Source: Pelistega indica (GTDB taxonomy: Bacteria; Pseudomonadota; Gammaproteobacteria; Burkholderiales; Burkholderiaceae_B). From it: a stretch of DNA of 34,532 bases. The notes beneath the pieces are model-generated. The model saw nothing but the letters and a program-made list of their open reading frames with translations. It ran no database searches and was not told the DNA's origin. A program made the position numbers and the translations under genes. Position 1 is the stretch's first letter. Each line of letters starts with the position of its first letter. Of the stretch, positions 16,625 to 27,157 are shown piece after piece. The DNA lies in NCBI RefSeq assembly GCF_000506865.1, contig NZ_AYSV01000004.1, forward strand, positions 1 through 34,532, given 5' to 3'.

Positions 16625-18523
16625 ATGAGTGATCGCCATCATATCCATCTATTACCTGATCAATTAATCAGTCAGATTGCAGCAGGTGAAGTTATTGAAC
16701 GCCCTGCTTCGGTGTTAAAAGAGCTAATTGAAAATTCTATTGATGCTGGAGCAACGGCTATTGAAATTCGTCTAGACGGTGGAGGTATTCGACGCCTATG
16801 TATTATTGATAATGGTTCAGGCATTCCAAAAGATGAATTAGCTTTAGCCTTAACACGTCATGCAACAAGTAAAATACGCTCTCTCAATGACTTAGAGTCT
16901 GTACGCTCTATGGGATTTAGAGGTGAGGCACTTGCATCAATTGCCTCAGTATCACGATTAAGCCTAAGTTCCCGCACACAACACCAAAAACATGCTTGGA
17001 GTATTGATGGAAATCATGGTGTCATTGAGCCATCATCAGGAACTCAAGGCACTGTAGTAGATGTACATCAATTATTTGATGAGATTCCTGCTCGCCGTAA
17101 ATTTTTAAAGTCTGAACAAACAGAGTTTTCTCATTGCGTTAATGCTATTGAAAGAATTGCCCTAGCTCACCCACAGATAAGTTTTAGAATTTTTCATAAT
17201 GATAAACCCTATAAACAATGGTTAGCAAATGATATTCATCAACGAATTCGAGATGTTTTGGGACAAGAATTTGCGAATGAGAGTTTAACTGTAGAAAACA
17301 GTACCGCTGTATGTTCTATTCAGGGGTTAATTATTCAGCCAAGTGCTGCCAAAGCCAAAACGGATATGCAATACTTGTATGTTAACCATCGTTTTGTCAA
17401 AGATAAAACCGTTTCACATGCAATTCGCACTGCCTATAATGATGTATTACATGGTGATCGTCAACCAGCATACGTTTTATTTTTAGAAATTGATCCTATG
17501 CTAGTGGATGTGAATGTCCATCCTGCTAAAAGTGAAGTTCGCTTTAGGGATAGTGGTGCTGTTTATCGATTTATCCATCACAGCATTAGTCAAGCATTAG
17601 CGAAATTAGGCGGACAATCCTCACCTCTATCAATAGATACTCAACCTGCAAACGAACACCCTTCGCCTCTTTCTGCCACAAGCTACAGTGGTAATCAAGC
17701 AAACCCTGCTATAGGCGCTAAGAGTAATCCCAGTTATAAACCTGCCCAACATTCTTTAGGCTTTAACTATGATAGCTCTTGGAAAGATATTTACGCACCA
17801 TTATCAATTCCATCAAAAAACCCTACTGAATCTATACAAGATCAACCTATCCCTGACAGAAGTAATATATCTACTGTTGGCAGTAGTTTCGGTGGTGCAG
17901 TTTCCTCTTCGACTATTCCCTCATCAGAGAATACTGATGACTTCCCTCTAGGTATGGCTATTGGTCAATTGCATGGTATCTATATACTGGCACAAAACAA
18001 AGAGGGGTTAATTCTGGTTGATATGCATGCAGCTCATGAACGTGTTTTATATGAACAATTAAAAAACCTTCTTGATCAACAAGAGATTGTTTCCCAAGAA
18101 TTATTAGTACCATTGACCTTACAAATATCTACAAAACAACTCGCCCTAATTGAAGAATATAACGATAAACTCACTGAGATTGGTTTATTACTTAAGGCAA
18201 CAGGCCCCACTTCCATTGCGGTCAGAGCTATTCCTAGCCTATTAGCAAAAGGCGATATCGAAACAATGGTCAGACGCATTTTATATGATATGGAACAAGT
18301 TGGTAGCTCAAGTATTTTTACCGAACATCGTAATGAACTATTAGCCACAATGGCATGTCATGGATCTGTTAGAGCCAATCGCTTACTTAGTATTGATGAG
18401 ATGAATGCCTTATTACGTCAAATGGAAAAGACAGAGAGAGCGAATCAATGTAATCACGGCCGTCCAACATGGTTTACATGGTCTCTAAACGATTTAGATA
18501 AATTATTCATGCGAGGACAGTAA
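16625..18523 (+). CDS. mutL: DNA mismatch repair protein MutL
   Basis: The mismatch-repair matchmaker ATPase. The amino-terminal GHKL ATPase (about residues 1-330) shows [38 protein letters not shown] and [11 protein letters not shown] low-complexity serine-rich linker follows. The carboxy-terminal dimer domain carries [12 protein letters not shown] from Asp466 and CNHGRP from Cys609, which fit the metal-binding endonuclease motifs DQHA-x2-E-x4-E and CPHGRP with Met for Gln and Asn for Pro. The enzyme is therefore probably a nicking MutL, as in species without MutH. I start at ATG 16625 ([13 protein letters not shown]) rather than the upstream TTG at 16607. miaA begins one base after the stop. 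Confidence 0.94.
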   Translation: MSDRHHIHLLPDQLISQIAAGEVIERPASVLKELIENSIDAGATAIEIRLDGGGIRRLCIIDNGSGIPKDELALALTRHATSKIRSLNDLESVRSMGFRGEALASIASVSRLSLSSRTQHQKHAWSIDGNHGVIEPSSGTQGTVVDVHQLFDEIPARRKFLKSEQTEFSHCVNAIERIALAHPQISFRIFHNDKPYKQWLANDIHQRIRDVLGQEFANESLTVENSTAVCSIQGLIIQPSAAKAKTDMQYLYVNHRFVKDKTVSHAIRTAYNDVLHGDRQPAYVLFLEIDPMLVDVNVHPAKSEVRFRDSGAVYRFIHHSISQALAKLGGQSSPLSIDTQPANEHPSPLSATSYSGNQANPAIGAKSNPSYKPAQHSLGFNYDSSWKDIYAPLSIPSKNPTESIQDQPIPDRSNISTVGSSFGGAVSSSTIPSSENTDDFPLGMAIGQLHGIYILAQNKEGLILVDMHAAHERVLYEQLKNLLDQQEIVSQELLVPLTLQISTKQLALIEEYNDKLTEIGLLLKATGPTSIAVRAIPSLLAKGDIETMVRRILYDMEQVGSSSIFTEHRNELLATMACHGSVRANRLLSIDEMNALLRQMEKTERANQCNHGRPTWFTWSLNDLDKLFMRGQ

Positions 18524-18524
18524 T

Positions 18525-19469
18525 ATGTCTGTAGCAACCAAGACACCGATTATTTGTATCGCTGGCCCTACCGCTTCGGGGAAGTCTGCAAGTGTTCTAA
18601 CGCTTGCTGAGCATCTTCCCATTGAAGTCATCAATGTAGACTCTGCAACCATTTATAAAACAATGGATATTGGTACAGCCAAACCCAGCCTAGCAGAGCA
18701 ACGTATGGTACGACAGCACTTACTGGATATTAAAGATCCTTTAGAAAGTTATAGTGCCGCTGATTTCTATCAAGATGTCCATCGTTTAATTAAAGAAATT
18801 CAAATACGCCAACGAATTCCTATTCTCGCTGGTGGCACCATGATGTACTATAAAACGTTACGAGAGGGTTTACATGATTTACCCACAGCGAATGCAGAAC
18901 TTCGTCAAGAGATTGAACAACAAGCAGAACAGCATGGTTGGACTCATCTGCATAATCAACTCAAACAACTAGACCCAATCACTGCAGAACGACTATCTCC
19001 TAATGATAGCCAACGTATTTCTCGTGCTATAGAAGTAATTACTCTTACAGGTCGACCACTTTCTGAACTCTTTGCTGAACAAAAAACTCATGACAGCGAA
19101 TATCACTTTATCACTATCAGCTTAGAGCCAAGCGAGCGCTCACATTTACATCAACGCATTCATGAGCGCTTTATGCAAATGATGGATAAAGGTTTTTTAG
19201 AAGAAGTTCGCCACCTTTACCAACGAGGAGACTTATCGCCTGATCTTCCGTCAATTCGTTGTGTGGGCTATCGTCAATTATGGGGCCATCTCGCCGGAGA
19301 AACAGACTACACAACAGCAGTTGAACAAGGCATTGCCGCGACTAGACAACTAGCCAAGCGACAACTCACCTGGCTACGTAGCCAACCAGATAGAGTTATT
19401 CTCAATTGCTTTGACCCTAAACTACCTCAGCAAGTATTGGAGACAGTAAAGCCTATTTTAGGGATATAG
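18525..19469 (+). CDS. miaA: tRNA dimethylallyltransferase MiaA
   Basis: Adds the dimethylallyl group to A37 of UNN-decoding tRNAs. The 314-residue protein has the P-loop [10 protein letters not shown] at about residues 14-23, then the catalytic-region [16 protein letters not shown] and [14 protein letters not shown], and ends with the CVGYRQLW and [13 protein letters not shown] motifs. The start is one base after the mutL stop, so the two are translationally linked, as in many proteobacteria. The gene is intact and converges with the type III restriction gene 23 bases on, marking the left edge of that insertion. Confidence 0.95.
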   Translation: MSVATKTPIICIAGPTASGKSASVLTLAEHLPIEVINVDSATIYKTMDIGTAKPSLAEQRMVRQHLLDIKDPLESYSAADFYQDVHRLIKEIQIRQRIPILAGGTMMYYKTLREGLHDLPTANAELRQEIEQQAEQHGWTHLHNQLKQLDPITAERLSPNDSQRISRAIEVITLTGRPLSELFAEQKTHDSEYHFITISLEPSERSHLHQRIHERFMQMMDKGFLEEVRHLYQRGDLSPDLPSIRCVGYRQLWGHLAGETDYTTAVEQGIAATRQLAKRQLTWLRSQPDRVILNCFDPKLPQQVLETVKPILGI

Positions 19470-19492
19470 CGATTAAATGGCAATCTAACATA

Positions 19493-22392
19493 CTATATTG
19501 TGTTAAGTAACTCCCTAATGATTGCTTGAATTTTTTCTCCTTGGAACTGTGTTGTAAATGTCACCGTTGTTTCTTGCCCAATTTTAGTAAACAGTTGTTC
19601 AGCATGTTTAATTTTTTTTGCTTCTTCTTTTCGCAAGGAGTCAGAATCTTCTACATTTTTGGTTTCTAGCAATAAATTGAGTGTTTTACCTTTTTCAGTT
19701 TTAACAATATACGCAAAATCAGGAGAATACGACCCACCACCTGCAACAGGTATTTTGATTGAGTTTTTGGGAATTTTAGTAAATACAATCACTTCCTGAA
19801 CCTGATTATTGATGATATTTTCATGCTCTAATTCACTATCATAAATACACTATCAAACAAAAACGCTTCCAATGGCTGCTGGTTTTTATCATACAGAATG
19901 CCCAAATCGGCAGCACCCACTTCTTTTAAAACATTGCCTTGACTATCCGTAAACTTTGTCGGATGGATACTACTTGACACGCAACTATAATCGATGCCAA
20001 ATACTGTAAATGAATTAAGCAATAACCATCGATCAAAACCTACATTTATCGTGTGAATAGTACGTTCATTCAGATATTTTGAAATATCCAACTTATTACT
20101 AACTTCTACAAAAGCACGGTGCAAAGTTTGTATTTGAATTAACGCCGTTTGTGACAATTTCAACAAAAATTCACGGTAATTCATGGTATTAATCGGCTCA
20201 AACATTTCATCATGCAGACTGCTTGTTTCGGTTGCAGTCAATAAATTATTGCTGACCCTGATTTCACTTTGCACAGTGCGAATGCCTGTCGGTATAAATC
20301 TATCCGTACTATCATATAAATACTGAATGAACAATTGCAAAAATTTTTCTTCATTCTCAATCTTGTATTGCAACAAGGCTTTTTGATTGATAGTCTCCCA
20401 CAGGGCTTTGAGTTCATCGTATTTGCCCACACGCATTTTGACCTTGGTCGCTTTATCGCCCGAACGCATGATTTTGCCGTTTTTCAGTCCACCTGAAACT
20501 TCAAAGGCTTTAGGGAACAATTTTTTGGTTTCAGCAAAACCGTTTTCCACAAAAACATCATCGTCATCAGTTAAATCCGCCAATTTATTGCGAATACTCT
20601 TTTTGCTTTCATCGGGATAAGCAATCCGAATTTTCTCAATTAATTCATCGGTTAAAACAGTAAATACCATTGGTTTTGCCACCGCACTATTCACTTCATC
20701 GGTCAATGTTTTGACGAAATCAGTTTCACTGCTGTCCACAAAATAATTCAGGAAAAACGCATGGTCTTTAACCCGCGCCATGTATTCATTCACAGGCAAA
20801 CGCAAACCGCGCCCGACTTCCTGCAATTTACTGGTTTCACTACCGCTAGAACGCAATTTGCAAATCTGAAACACATTCGGATTGTCCCAACCTTCGCGCA
20901 AGGTCCATTTGGAAAACACAAAACGGCGTGGATTGGCAAGCGACAACAAGGCTTCTTTGTCGTGCAAAATTTCGTTCACTTCCTGCTCAATATCGCTATC
21001 TTTATCGCTGTTATCTTGCGAAAAATAACCACCATGCGTGCGTGAAACATCGTTTAATGCCGTTTGCCAATATTGGCGTAAAAATTCATCGCTTTCATTT
21101 TTCAGGCAGCTTTCTAATTCCGCTTTTACCATTTGCTCAAACACGGTTTTCAGGCTACCTGAAAGTTGATTTTGTTCATCACGATAGCTAGCAATATCAT
21201 CAATAAAAAACAACGTGAGGGGTTTAATCCGTCCGCCATTGCGTGTGAGCAATTGTTTTTCCAAAATAAAATGCTGTCTCAAGGCTTGTCGTATCATCTT
21301 GTCACGGACAGTATCACTGTAAGAATAAGGGTTTAAGCTATCGCCTTTTTTCAATTCAATCCCATTACTCAACACCAACACCGACTTGTTCATTTCTGCC
21401 ACAAACAAATCAGAAATAGCTTGATGAACACGACTTAAGTTCTCATTTTTTCCTAGCTTAAACTCTTGCTTATTTAACGTAAACGTCGCTTCTTTACCAT
21501 CTAAATCAATCAACTTAAGCCGATCACCATTATCACCATCAATCTGTTCAGTAAATGCTCGAATACCTTTTACCAAGTCGTCATTAAATGCATCAATCGC
21601 TGTCAATCGGTAAACCAAATTTTCAAATTGATTGTTAAACGTTGCTCCATAACGCAAAATAAATTGGGCATTGAATTTCAACAAATTTTCCCACGTCTTT
21701 TTGTCTTTGGGGAATTTATGCGGTTCGTCCACAATCACAACCGGCTTAACCGCCGCCAATGCCTCAAACGGTACATGATATTTGTCTTTAATCAGACGGC
21801 TGCCATCATTGCTTTTATCTTTGCCTGCCATCGTATCTGAATTAACCATACCAGCATTAATCAGTAAGACGTGAATTTTCTGCTTATCGTCCGCTTGCAC
21901 AAAACGCACAATTTCAGACGGCATAAAGGATTTTTTTGCCTTGGATTTTTGGCTTTCAACCACATACAGCTTGATTTCTTTTTCGCCATAGCGCCCTGCA
22001 AAATCCTTGCGAAAATGCTCGGCAAGCGCGGGGCTTTCTAGAAAATTTTTTGTGCCTGCCTTAATGGAAAGGGTCGGCACAACCACAATAAATTTAAACA
22101 CGCCCAACGTCCGATTTAGCTCAAACATGGTTTTGGTGTAGGTATAAGTTTTACCTGTTCCTGTTTCCATGGCAATATCAATGATGTTGTTGTTTGACAA
22201 TGCAATATCAGACACGCCATTAGCTTGTTGGATTTTTTGTAAATTATCTATTTTCAGGCTACCTAAAAATTCAATTACTGGATTTTCATCATGTCCACTC
22301 GCTTTTAAATGCACACGATCAAACACCGCTAAAACCGACTCAACCGCTCGCTCTTGGTGCGGTAAATTTTTTTCGTAAGTAAAACCAGCCAT
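19493..22392 (-). pseudogene. Type III restriction endonuclease subunit Res, frameshifted before the nuclease domain
   Basis: Res is the ATP-dependent helicase and nuclease subunit of type III restriction enzymes. The main part (19828-22392) has the P-loop ETGTGKT at residues 76-82, DEPH at 222-225 and later helicase motifs such as KLQEVGRGLRLPVN. The reading frame stops after FDSVFMIVN. With one more T in the run at 19843-19845 it would continue Y-D-S-E-L-E-H-E-N-I-I-N-N-Q-V into the 19493-19792 piece, which carries the nuclease residues in SPDFAYIV and LLLETKN (PD...ExK). Full length would be about 966 residues. As sequenced, the helicase is separated from its nuclease. It starts one base after the mod stop. 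Confidence 0.88.
21152..21163 (+). other. DNA uptake sequence of the Eikenella type inside res
   Basis: AGGCTACCTGAA is a perfect match to the 12-mer that I recall as the Eikenella DUS dialect. A one-mismatch relative, AGGCTACCTAAA, lies at 22256-22267. Such words are enriched only in Neisseriaceae genomes, so they point to the origin of this locus. Confidence 0.6.
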
Positions 22393-22393
22393 C

Positions 22394-24319
22394 TCAATAT
22401 CTCGCCAATACGCTTAAATTATTCAAGCCTTTCTTATTGGCATATGTTTTTACCGCTTGAGCAAGCTCTTTTTGCATAGCACTTTCCATATTTTCGCCAA
22501 ATAACACAACGCGTTCAGGGATAAATTTTGGCTCGTTATCCAAGCGTTCAATCAAGGCTTTTACATTGTCAGAACCAAAACCACTTTCCAATAAATACAA
22601 ATGCTGACGGCAGTAATAAGCCGTATAGCCTGCCAAATCAATGGTTTGTACATTTTCAGTCAGCCGTGAGCCGTCATAAACGCGCCAAGTGGTTAAAAGC
22701 GTGTGTAATTGTTCATCGCTCAACATGGCGTTTTGTGTATTAGGCAATTCAGTCTGTGTCGGGTTAAAATCGGTATCCAATGCCGTCTGAAAACCGTCGA
22801 TTTCAGCGAAGCTAAAATTCGGCTCGGTTTGGAAAATTTTAAAGCCGAAATCGCCTGAATAATTGGGGTTTTCCGCTTGGATTTTGGCAGTAGCTTTTTC
22901 AATACGCGCTTTGGTAATGTCAAAAATGGTTGGATAGCCAGCTTTGATAGCTTCTGCTTTAGATTTTTCTGGAATTTGAATACAAATAAAACGGCGGTTG
23001 CCTTTATCATCTTTATTCATATCCATCACAGAATGAGCTGTTGTACCTGAACCTGAAAAAAAATCTAAAATCAAATGATTGTCAGTAGATGAAGTAGCTA
23101 ATTGTAAAATTCTTTTTAATAAAGTAATTCCTTTAGGGTCATTAAAAATTCCTTTTCCCAACAAATCAGCAACTTCTTCATTATTTCCATGTGAATGCCC
23201 AACTTCTTCATATCCCCATAACGTTCCGCAAGTTACACCATTGCGAACTTCGCTAAGATATGTTTTTTTATCTACTCCTCCATTCTTATTAAAATATAAA
23301 GCTCCTTCTTCATATAATTCTTGTAATCGAGCTTTTGAATATCTTGGATAGCGACCTGTTGGAGCTGTCCATGTTATTCCATTTGAAAATTCAATAGTAT
23401 AAATTCCATTTTCAGTTCCACTTCGTGCATGAATTGGAGTTGCTTTCCAAGCACCTTTCGGGTCATTATCACGATTTTTATAATCTTTATTCTGTTTTTC
23501 TGTTCTTTCTAATAAATTTAGAGAGAAAATCGTTCTACTTTTTGAATAACACAGAATGTATTCATGTTGATATGAAATGTCCGTATCATTGGAAACGGTA
23601 TATTTATTGTTCCAAATAAAACTGCCAACAAAATTCTCCTCCCCAAACACCTCATCACACAATAACTTCAACTGCGCCTGTTCATTATCATCAATGCTGA
23701 TAAAAATCACGCCATCATCACGTAATAATTCACGGGCGATATACAACCGTGGATACATAAAGGTCAGCCATGCACTGTGGGAATTGGATTTTTTAGACGT
23801 AAACTCCAGCACTCGCTGGGCTTCTTCTAAATCCATACATCCCAACTCTACCAACTGTTCAGGTGTAAATTTACGATCATCTTGATACACAAAGCCGTCC
23901 GAACCTGTGTTATAAGGCGGATCAATGTAAATCATCTTAATCTGATTTTTATAGGCGTGTTTCAAGTATTTCAGCACTTCCAAATTATCACCTTGAATCA
24001 GCAGATTTTCGCTATTGGCATTTTCAGGCTTTTGATTGTGCTCAATATTTTCAGCCAGCAACGTTTCAGGCAGCGTGTCTTTCAACATTTTGGCATAGGA
24101 TTTACCCAACCAATTTAGGCTGTAACTTTCTTTTTGCGCTTTAATACCGTCTGACTGTAAAATTTCTGCCATTTTCTCAGGCAAAAATGCACCATGCTTA
24201 TCAAAACAATTTGGAAAATGTTGCTTCAAGAGTGCAAGCCGTTCGTTTTTATTTGTCAGAAACTCTTGATTTTCAGGCTGCGTAATTTGATGAAAACAAA
24301 ACTTTGGTGGTAATCTCAC
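22394..24319 (-). CDS. mod: Type III restriction-modification DNA methyltransferase Mod
   Basis: A beta-class adenine-N6 methyltransferase that sets the specificity of a type III system. The 641-residue protein has the catalytic motif DPPYNTG at 133-139 before the AdoMet motif DFFSGSGTTAHS at 419-430, the beta-class order. The variable AT-rich region between them (about 235-380) is the target recognition domain. The only start available is the GTG at 24319, directly after an in-frame TGA that ends a repeat-bearing upstream frame; the nearby ATG at 24323 is in another frame and gives only 16 codons. Translation therefore probably depends on the upstream frame. The carboxy-terminal portion contains a Neisseria uptake word, suggesting transfer. 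Confidence 0.92.
   Translation of the reverse strand: MRLPPKFCFHQITQPENQEFLTNKNERLALLKQHFPNCFDKHGAFLPEKMAEILQSDGIKAQKESYSLNWLGKSYAKMLKDTLPETLLAENIEHNQKPENANSENLLIQGDNLEVLKYLKHAYKNQIKMIYIDPPYNTGSDGFVYQDDRKFTPEQLVELGCMDLEEAQRVLEFTSKKSNSHSAWLTFMYPRLYIARELLRDDGVIFISIDDNEQAQLKLLCDEVFGEENFVGSFIWNNKYTVSNDTDISYQHEYILCYSKSRTIFSLNLLERTEKQNKDYKNRDNDPKGAWKATPIHARSGTENGIYTIEFSNGITWTAPTGRYPRYSKARLQELYEEGALYFNKNGGVDKKTYLSEVRNGVTCGTLWGYEEVGHSHGNNEEVADLLGKGIFNDPKGITLLKRILQLATSSTDNHLILDFFSGSGTTAHSVMDMNKDDKGNRRFICIQIPEKSKAEAIKAGYPTIFDITKARIEKATAKIQAENPNYSGDFGFKIFQTEPNFSFAEIDGFQTALDTDFNPTQTELPNTQNAMLSDEQLHTLLTTWRVYDGSRLTENVQTIDLAGYTAYYCRQHLYLLESGFGSDNVKALIERLDNEPKFIPERVVLFGENMESAMQKELAQAVKTYANKKGLNNLSVLARY
22780..22791 (+). 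other. Neisserial 12-mer DNA uptake sequence inside mod
   Basis: ATGCCGTCTGAA is a perfect copy of the classic 12-base Neisseria DNA uptake sequence. It lies within the mod coding region and is read there as F-Q-T-A-L on the opposite strand. Confidence 0.7.
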
Positions 24320-24409
<90 letters not shown>

Positions 24410-24410
24410 T

Positions 24411-24588
24411 TCGTCTCTATCCTAAAAAAATATTATCAAACTTTCCGTGTTATCCAAGCCATTTTATTTTTATTACTCGATTTTTGCTTTTATGGCAATG
24501 CCCCAAGAGCAGAAATCCACTTATGGGGCACACTTTTAATTCAAACCTCTTATGAGATTTTTTAATCTTCTATATAAAAAAGAATAAC
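24411..24588. other. Junction between the restriction locus and purM
   Basis: This stretch has no convincing gene. A rightward open frame (to 24565) runs in from the repeat tract and ends WGTLLIQTSYEIF; it has no start signal and may be a fragment left by the insertion. A 7-bp inverted repeat (TGCCCCA at 24499-24505, TGGGGCA at 24524-24530) lies past the purM stop and may be its terminator, though no T-run follows leftwards. Confidence 0.3.
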
Positions 24589-25638
24589 CTAAATCACCAC
24601 TGTTTGTGCTTGACCGTCTTGTTGAGCAACAATTTCACCTAGTGAATAAACCGTTTCACCTTGTTCCGCAAGCGTAGTTTTAATCGCCTCTTCTTGATCA
24701 GCAGGCACAACAATTACCATACCAATGCCACAGTTGAATACACGGTACATTTCTTCTTGAGCAACATTACCTTGCTCTTGTAACCATTGGAATAACGGCG
24801 GGAAAGTCCAAGCTGATTGCTTAATTTGCGCCGTTAAACCTGACTCTAAAATACGAGGAACATTATCCAATAAACCGCCACCCGTAATATGAGCAAGTCC
24901 TTTAATGGCTGCACCATGCTTATCTAAGGCAGCAAGTACAGATTTCACATATAACTTGGTCGGTGCCATCACCACATCTACTAATTTTTGACCATGAAAA
25001 TCATCATCTGGTTTAGCGCCAGCTCGTTCAATAATTTTACGAATTAACGAGAAACCATTTGAATGTGCACCACTTGATGCTAAACCAATGATTTTGTCAC
25101 CTACGTTAATTGATTTACCATTGATAATCTTAGACTTCTCAACCGCGCCAACAGCAAAGCCAGCTAAGTCATACTCACCCTCGGGATACATACCGGGCAT
25201 CTCAGCAGTTTCACCACCGATTAAAGCACAACCTGATAACTCACATCCTTTGGCAATACCGCCAACCACGGCAGCAGCTGTATCCACACTTAGTTTGCCA
25301 CAAGCAAAATAATCTAAAAAGAATAAAGGCTCTGCACCTTGCACCAAAATATCATTGACACTCATCGCCACTAAGTCAATACCTACAGTATCATGACGAT
25401 TCCACTCGAAGGCAAGACGCAATTTTGTGCCTACACCATCAGTACCTGACACTAACACTGGCTCTTGGTATTTTTTGGGAACTTCGAATAAAGCACCAAA
25501 GCCACCAATACCAGCCATTACGCCATCACGCATTGTTTTTGCGGCTAAAGGTTTAATACGATCCACTAAAGCATCGCCTGCATCAATATCAACACCCGCA
25601 TCACGGTATGTTAGAGAGTTTTTTTCATTTGTTGTCAT
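24589..25638 (-). CDS. purM: Phosphoribosylformylglycinamidine cyclo-ligase (AIR synthetase)
   Basis: Fifth step of purine synthesis: ATP-dependent closure of FGAM to aminoimidazole ribotide. The 349-residue length is standard. Family motifs are [20 protein letters not shown] at the start, [13 protein letters not shown], the ligand segment [22 protein letters not shown] and [13 protein letters not shown]. The gene is intact and divergent from hda, an order I associate with Burkholderiales. The restriction locus sits at its 3' side, so its own terminator may have been displaced. Confidence 0.95.
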   Translation of the reverse strand: MTTNEKNSLTYRDAGVDIDAGDALVDRIKPLAAKTMRDGVMAGIGGFGALFEVPKKYQEPVLVSGTDGVGTKLRLAFEWNRHDTVGIDLVAMSVNDILVQGAEPLFFLDYFACGKLSVDTAAAVVGGIAKGCELSGCALIGGETAEMPGMYPEGEYDLAGFAVGAVEKSKIINGKSINVGDKIIGLASSGAHSNGFSLIRKIIERAGAKPDDDFHGQKLVDVVMAPTKLYVKSVLAALDKHGAAIKGLAHITGGGLLDNVPRILESGLTAQIKQSAWTFPPLFQWLQEQGNVAQEEMYRVFNCGIGMVIVVPADQEEAIKTTLAEQGETVYSLGEIVAQQDGQAQTVVI

Positions 25639-25783
25639 GAAAGTCAGTCCAAACTAGGTAAAATAAACGTAATGTAAAAGCGTCAACCATCAAAGATGAA
25701 CGTAAACTACTATTTTATTCATCATTTGTATAGAAGAAAGTATAATTTTACGCTGAATACAAGAATTACGTTGTAGTTTTCAA
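25639..25783. promoter_or_regulatory. Divergent purM/hda promoter region
   Basis: A 145-base gap with a good rightward -10 box TATAAT at 25741-25746, about 38 bases before the hda ATG. No clear -35 box or PurR-type palindrome is visible. Confidence 0.4.
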
Positions 25784-26480
25784 ATGAAAGAACAATTATT
25801 TTTAGCCGATTTACTTATAAAACCAGCACCAAACATTGATAATTTTGTCGTTGGTAACAATGAAGAAGTCTGCTCTCTAATTTAAAAATTTACCTTTAGG
25901 ACAGTCTATCTATTTGTGGGGAGAAGCTGGCTCTGGCAAAACACACTTTTTAAAAGCATTATCCACACCAACAGCAATTTTTTTCAATCATCAGAATTTT
26001 CCTAGCAACCATTTAAATGCACCTATTATTAGTAAAAATACTCGCGTCCTGATTGATGATGTCCATTTATTTTCACCTGAACAACAAACATTACTCTTCA
26101 ATCTTTATAACGAGTGGCAAGCACGTAAATTACAAGAAGATGCCTTCACACTAGTCGTAACAGGGGAACACCCTCCTCTTCAAATGTTCATTCGTGAAGA
26201 TTTACGTAATCGCTTAGGATGGGGGTTGGTGTATCAATTACAAATGTTGAATGATGAGGATTGTAAAGATGCTCTTAATCAACGCGCAGCTGAAAAAGGG
26301 ATTCCCTTAAGTCCAGAAGTTTTACAATGGATTTTTACCTACTGCCCACGCGATATTCGTTTACTATTTGGTTTATTGGAATCACTGGATGCTTATGCTT
26401 TACGTCAACAGCGACCAATTACTATTCCACTCCTAAAAAGTCTTCTTCAATCTAATAAGGATCTTTTTGATGACAAGTAA
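25784..26480 (+). pseudogene. hda: DnaA-regulatory inactivator Hda homologue, single-base frameshift
   Basis: Hda is an AAA+ protein related to DnaA that, with the sliding clamp, triggers ATP hydrolysis on DnaA after initiation. The ATG at 25784 opens MKEQLFLADLLIKPAPNIDN, the clamp-binding QLFL-type start, then stops early at 25881. Dropping one A at 25879-25880 joins it to S-L-F-K-N-L-P-L-G-Q-S-I-Y-L-W and the P-loop GEAGSGKTHFL, followed by Walker B VLIDDVHLF and the sensor region. The restored protein has about 231 residues, a normal length. The gene is widely important, so a sequencing or assembly indel is as likely as true inactivation. It overlaps the next gene by 11 bases. Confidence 0.87.
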
Positions 26481-27144
26481 AAACCTGGCTTTATTTGACC
26501 TTGACCACACACTTTTACCCATTGATAGTGATCATGAATGGGTTGAGTTTTTGATCCGCCATCAGTTAGCCGGCGATCCTCATGAAGTAAAGCGTAAAAA
26601 TGATGAAATTTATGCAAAATATGCTGCAGGTAACCTAACAATTGAAGAGTCAGCCAACTTTATGTTGAGTTTTCTCACCTTACATAATCAGTTTGATTTA
26701 GCTCGTTATCATGAACAGTATATGCATGAAGTCATTCGACCCAACATTAAACAACAGGCCCTAGATTTGGTTAACCAACACTTGGAAGCTGGTGATTTAT
26801 GCTGTTTGGTGAGTGCTACCAATTCATGGGTTATTGGTCCAATCGGTCGTGCTTTCGCTTTTGAACACATCATTGGCACAGTACCAGAAATAAAGAATGG
26901 TCAATTTACAGGTCAATTTACTGGTGTTGCCAGTTATAAAGAAGGTAAAATTACACGAACTGTTACTTGGTTAGAAAGTTTAGGACTTAATTTTGATAGT
27001 TTTGAAAAATCCTATTTCTACAGTGACTCGATTAATGATGTTCCTCTTTTAGAACATGTCACACATCCAATAGCCACCAACCCTCAAGCATCATTGCGTC
27101 AATATGCACAGGATAAGACTTGGACGATTTTAGATTTATTTTAA
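26470..27144 (+). CDS. HAD-superfamily subfamily IB phosphatase (SerB-like)
   Basis: A cytoplasmic HAD phosphatase. The catalytic aspartates are Asp10 and Asp12 in FDLDHTLLP, motif II is VSATNSW, and motif IV is YSDSINDVPLL. The insertion after motif I places it in subfamily IB, near phosphoserine phosphatase, but the usual SerB length and amino-terminal domain are absent, so the substrate is open. The ATG at 26470 overlaps the end of hda; a TTG one codon earlier is less likely. It is placed between hda and pcnB, a linkage I recall from Burkholderiales. Confidence 0.88.
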   Translation: MTSKNLALFDLDHTLLPIDSDHEWVEFLIRHQLAGDPHEVKRKNDEIYAKYAAGNLTIEESANFMLSFLTLHNQFDLARYHEQYMHEVIRPNIKQQALDLVNQHLEAGDLCCLVSATNSWVIGPIGRAFAFEHIIGTVPEIKNGQFTGQFTGVASYKEGKITRTVTWLESLGLNFDSFEKSYFYSDSINDVPLLEHVTHPIATNPQASLRQYAQDKTWTILDLF

Positions 27145-27157
27145 TTAACGACTATTC

